Assembly: GCA_004556655.1 (NCBI GenBank) | Contig: SFGF01000095.1 | Span: 1-18,888 of the forward strand | Reading direction: 5' to 3' | DNA length: 18,888 bases | DNA from: Lachnospiraceae bacterium | GTDB taxonomy: Bacteria > Bacillota > Clostridia > Lachnospirales > Lachnospiraceae | Part shown: positions 16,354 through 18,888 of the stretch, one piece after another | Position numbering within the stretch: the stretch's first letter is position 1 | How the letters are laid out: each line of letters starts with the position of its first letter | Made by a program: the position numbers and the translations under genes | Notes under the pieces: generated by a model | Databases searched by the model: none | Told to the model about the DNA's origin: nothing | Seen by the model: the letters and a program-made list of their open reading frames with translations, nothing else

Positions 16354-17259
16354 ATGATGGATACAGATAAAAAAATGGATAAACAGACTTTATATCGTCA
16401 TGTGGGCAGCATACAGCAGGCAGCGAAAGTCCGTCCTGTCACTTATACAGAGGGAAGAGCGGAACAATTGAAAGCATATGAGGTGAAGAATGGCCCGCTG
16501 GCGTTTACGGTACTGGGAGATAAGTGCCTTGATATTACGGATGTTTCTTATAGAGGAATCAATATCAATTTTCTTTCAAAACCTGGACTTATGGGAAGAA
16601 ATCATTATGATACTCATGGAGATGAGGCTCTGAGAAGTATCATGGGAGGGCTGATGTTTACCGCAGGTTTGGAAAATATCTGCCCTCCGTGTACAAGCAG
16701 CGGAAAAGAATATCCTATGCATGGAAGGATTCGTACAACTCCTGCAGAGCATTTGTCTGCGGATGCGGTATGGACAGAAGAGGGCTATAGGATCACGGTT
16801 TCCGGTGAGATGCGTGAGGCGGAGCTTTTCGGTGAAAACATGGTACTAAGAAGAAAGATTACTACCACTTATCCGGGAAAGACAATCACGGTGGAGGATG
16901 AGATTGAAAATCAGGCTTTCCGCAGAGAACCGATGATGCTTCTATATCACTGTAATATCGGATGGCCGCTTTTGGATGAAGACTGTGAAATTATACTCCC
17001 CACCCGGAAAGTGATTCCGCGGGATGCTGAGGCAGAAGGACACGAAGAAACATATAATCAAATGGAAGCGCCAAAGGACAATGAGCCGGAGTATGTATTT
17101 ATACATGAACTGGCAGCCGATGAAAAAGGTGAAACTTTTGCAGCAGTAATCAACCATAAACTGGGAATCGGAATTTGCATTTCTTTTAATCAAAAAGAAC
17201 TGCCTTATTTTATGGAATGGAAATCATTGGCATCCGGTGATTGGAAGACTGTATCATGA
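16354..17259 (+). CDS. DUF4432 aldose 1-epimerase-like protein, frame broken near the C-terminus
   Basis: Members of DUF4432 are galactose-mutarotase-like beta-sandwich proteins thought to act on sugars. The first 296 residues look intact: GLMFTAGLENI (99-109), MHGRI (122-126) with His123, LYHCNIGWPLL (197-207) with His199, and the PYFMEWKSLASGD segment. After SGD the reading goes WKTVS and stops, whereas relatives continue with a conserved stretch containing an LEP motif. The missing C-terminus resumes 16 bases before this stop in another frame (17243-17389). A short deletion, not a multiple of three and roughly 40 bases, best explains this. It lost a conserved segment that probably includes the catalytic glutamate. 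Probably a pseudogene, or a sequencing/assembly error. It starts four bases after the GH125 stop; ATG 16357 is an alternative start. Confidence 0.75.
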   Translation: MMDTDKKMDKQTLYRHVGSIQQAAKVRPVTYTEGRAEQLKAYEVKNGPLAFTVLGDKCLDITDVSYRGININFLSKPGLMGRNHYDTHGDEALRSIMGGLMFTAGLENICPPCTSSGKEYPMHGRIRTTPAEHLSADAVWTEEGYRITVSGEMREAELFGENMVLRRKITTTYPGKTITVEDEIENQAFRREPMMLLYHCNIGWPLLDEDCEIILPTRKVIPRDAEAEGHEETYNQMEAPKDNEPEYVFIHELAADEKGETFAAVINHKLGIGICISFNQKELPYFMEWKSLASGDWKTVS

Positions 17260-17389
17260 GCAGCAGGGAACGCTTCACCATATGGAACCTTTTGCCGTGG
17301 AGAAGAAAAAGCTGGTGTTTACGTTCCTTGATGGAGAGGAAGAACTAAACGCTGTAAAAGAAAGGGCGAGACGGTTGATGGAAAACTAA
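17243..17389 (+). pseudogene. Detached C-terminus of the DUF4432 gene
   Basis: The second frame reads GRLYHEQQGTLHHMEPFAVE and on to a TAA at 17387-17389, 48 residues in all. This is the expected C-terminal strand and helix of the same protein (GR-x-Y/W-HE-x-x-GT-x-H is conserved in DUF4432). It has no start codon or ribosome binding site of its own at the right place, so it would not be translated separately. Upstream part plus tail gives about 345 residues before adding the missing piece, near the normal family size. Confidence 0.75.
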
Positions 17390-17425
17390 AAATACAATTG
17401 GCTGACGGGAAAGGAGTGACAGCGG

Positions 17426-18835
17426 ATGAAAAGGATAGGAAGACGGATACATGAGCTGAAGTTAAAATTCAGTAATATGGGAATTGCCAGAAAGATTATG
17501 TTTCTGCTCTTTGTCGTTTCTTTGATTCCGCTGTTCTGTACTATGATCTTGTATTATAATCTCAGTTCCCGGTTGGTGCGATCCCAGACCACAGAATTGA
17601 TTCTGGCAAATCTGGAGCAGTCCGCTAACAACGTACAGAATTTCTGGCAGACCTATGAGGATATTATCCAGAGTATTTATATTGATGATTTTTATGGAGA
17701 AGAGATGCAGCCCATCAATGTATGGGACAGCAATAATTATCAGTTTTCCAAATCAGAGATTACAAAGCGGTTGGAGAACATTGTTTATACAAACAAAGAG
17801 ATTCTGGGAATCCTTATTGTGGGTCAGTACTATGATATCTGTTTTTACGACAGTGTTACTTCATCCAGCCAGACCAGTTTCTGTTTTGATACGGAGACAA
17901 AGTATCTGAGAACAAATGCGTATATCAAAGAGGCTATGGAGGAGGATAAAATCGTGTATTCTTCTCTGGAGCATATCAGCAGCCTGGAGTTTGGCAGCAA
18001 AGATGTATTATATATTGCCTGTCAGCTCAGAAACTTTGAGAGTTTCGATGAGAAACCCATGGGATGTGTAATGTTGTGTGTGGATGAATCCGCTTTGGAG
18101 GATGTATATGGGAAGAGCAACACGAATTCCAATATCACCATGGTTACCAATGAATTTGGAGATATTCTGTCCTTTCCTTCCGCTTCTCTGGCAGGTGTCA
18201 ATATTTTAGAAGAAACTGTGGGAGTAAAGACAGAGAAGGATGAAAAAACCGGAGAAGAGATCCGGGCTCCCGCTGATCAGGAGGAAATTGAAAATGCAGC
18301 TACTATTTTTCTCAAACAGAGAGGATATCTGGAAGGAAGAAGGTTGGAAGCTGTCAGTAAGGAAGTGAGGAAAGGCACCTGTTATGTGATCAATGTACAG
18401 AATTCAGATTATGCCATGAGAAATTTCAGCTTTATTGTTGATATCATGGTGATTTTTACGTTGCTTGTAGGGATTTTCTGTGTAATTCTTTCTATTGATT
18501 TTTCAAGGAATGTGGATGATTCTGTACAGCCGATTATTTCTGCCATGGAAGAAGCCGATCGGGGAAATCTTCATGCGAAAATTGAAATCAGAGGAAATAA
18601 TGAGTTTTCAAGGATTGCCAGACAGTTTAATAAAATGATTGTACAGATTCGGGTATCCGGTGAGCAGGAAAGAGAGGCATTGTTAAGAGAAAAGAATGCA
18701 GAAATCAAGTCGCTGGAAGCACAGATCAATCCACACTTTCTCTATAATACACTGGATGCAATCAATTGGGTAGCACTTGACCGTCAGGAATCAGGGTTGT
18801 TTCATGAAGCATCCCAAAATTATCATTTATCTTGA
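17426..18835 (+). CDS. YesM-type sensor histidine kinase, truncated after the His box
   Basis: This is a membrane sensor kinase of the family that typically controls carbohydrate uptake genes with an AraC-type response regulator. Visible parts are a membrane helix (about 24-44), an extracellular sensor region (about 45-330) probably of Cache type, a second helix (about 334-356), a HAMP linker (about 357-410), a short coiled coil, and the H box LEAQINPHFLYNTLDAINW with phospho-acceptor His437. The family pattern stops near residue 455 (LDRQE). The last residues, SGLFHEASQNYHLS, do not resemble the family, and the ATP-binding HATPase domain is absent, so the product could not autophosphorylate. 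AAGGAG at 17411-17416 supports the start. The break coincides with the start of unrelated DNA, probably an insertion element. Confidence 0.8.
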   Translation: MKRIGRRIHELKLKFSNMGIARKIMFLLFVVSLIPLFCTMILYYNLSSRLVRSQTTELILANLEQSANNVQNFWQTYEDIIQSIYIDDFYGEEMQPINVWDSNNYQFSKSEITKRLENIVYTNKEILGILIVGQYYDICFYDSVTSSSQTSFCFDTETKYLRTNAYIKEAMEEDKIVYSSLEHISSLEFGSKDVLYIACQLRNFESFDEKPMGCVMLCVDESALEDVYGKSNTNSNITMVTNEFGDILSFPSASLAGVNILEETVGVKTEKDEKTGEEIRAPADQEEIENAATIFLKQRGYLEGRRLEAVSKEVRKGTCYVINVQNSDYAMRNFSFIVDIMVIFTLLVGIFCVILSIDFSRNVDDSVQPIISAMEEADRGNLHAKIEIRGNNEFSRIARQFNKMIVQIRVSGEQEREALLREKNAEIKSLEAQINPHFLYNTLDAINWVALDRQESGLFHEASQNYHLS

Positions 18836-18888
18836 ACCTGTAGTCAGTCCGTCCGAAATCCGGTCTGGGTGACCTCCCTGACATTTTT
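18791..18888. mobile_element. Probable end of an insertion element interrupting the kinase gene
   Basis: From about 18788-18793 the sequence no longer continues the histidine kinase. The new sequence starts near TCAGGGTTGTTTCATGAAGC, which has the look of a terminal repeat. On the minus strand a frame open at the window edge reads KCQGGHPDRISDGLTTGSR and stops at TAA (complement of 18827-18829), about 35 bases inside the presumed end. That is the usual place for a transposase gene to finish. I cannot name the family, the transposase is outside the window, and only one end is present, so duplication of the target cannot be checked. Confidence 0.4.

Noticed and set aside
18782..18884. Complete miniature element with GTCAGG...CCTGAC-like ends
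   Set aside because: The short match between 18783-18788 and the complement of 18877-18883 is only a few bases, and the kinase frame does not resume before the window ends, so a complete small element is not supported.

Overview
The window reads as part of a Firmicutes chromosome, most likely a gut Lachnospiraceae relative (order Eubacteriales). The basis is the gene order murE-priA-def-fmt-(YugP-type peptidase)-rsmB-rlmN-stp-pknB-rsgA-rpe-thiN, the strong AGGAGG-type ribosome binding sites, the moderate GC content, and the style of the proteins (PASTA kinase, YesM-type histidine kinase, GH125 mannosidase). Every supported gene is on the + strand. No rRNA, tRNA or CRISPR array was seen.

Region 1 (1-1254): a stand-alone TIM-barrel sugar phosphate isomerase/epimerase. 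It is bracketed by two hairpins that share a 16-base core in inverted orientation. The downstream hairpin looks like a true intrinsic terminator and separates this gene from what follows.

Region 2 (1335-15037): twelve tightly spaced housekeeping genes, many overlapping or within a few bases of each other. They cover peptidoglycan precursor synthesis (murE), replication restart (priA), N-terminal formyl-Met processing and initiation (def, fmt), a membrane zinc peptidase, rRNA modification (rsmB, rlmN), Ser/Thr phospho-signalling linked to the cell wall (stp, pknB), ribosome assembly (rsgA), the pentose phosphate pathway (rpe) and thiamine salvage (thiN). Two spacers interrupt the compact layout. 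The fmt-peptidase gap (about 190 bases) holds a very long, three-block inverted repeat that starts inside the fmt coding sequence, plus further hairpins. The rsmB-rlmN gap (128 bases) holds a weaker dyad.

Region 3 (15066-18888): a carbohydrate module following thiN with no visible terminator. It has a GH125 exo-alpha-1,6-mannosidase, a DUF4432 aldose-1-epimerase-like protein and a YesM-type sensor histidine kinase. Two of the three are damaged. The epimerase-like gene has a small internal deletion that shifts the frame, with its C-terminus still readable downstream. The kinase stops making sense just after its phospho-acceptor His box, where unrelated sequence begins, probably the end of an insertion element. 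I infer a decaying alpha-mannoside (for example N-glycan or yeast mannan) response locus.

No clearly new defence or multi-gene system was found. The most unusual signals are the structured fmt-peptidase spacer and the damaged mannoside/sensor locus.
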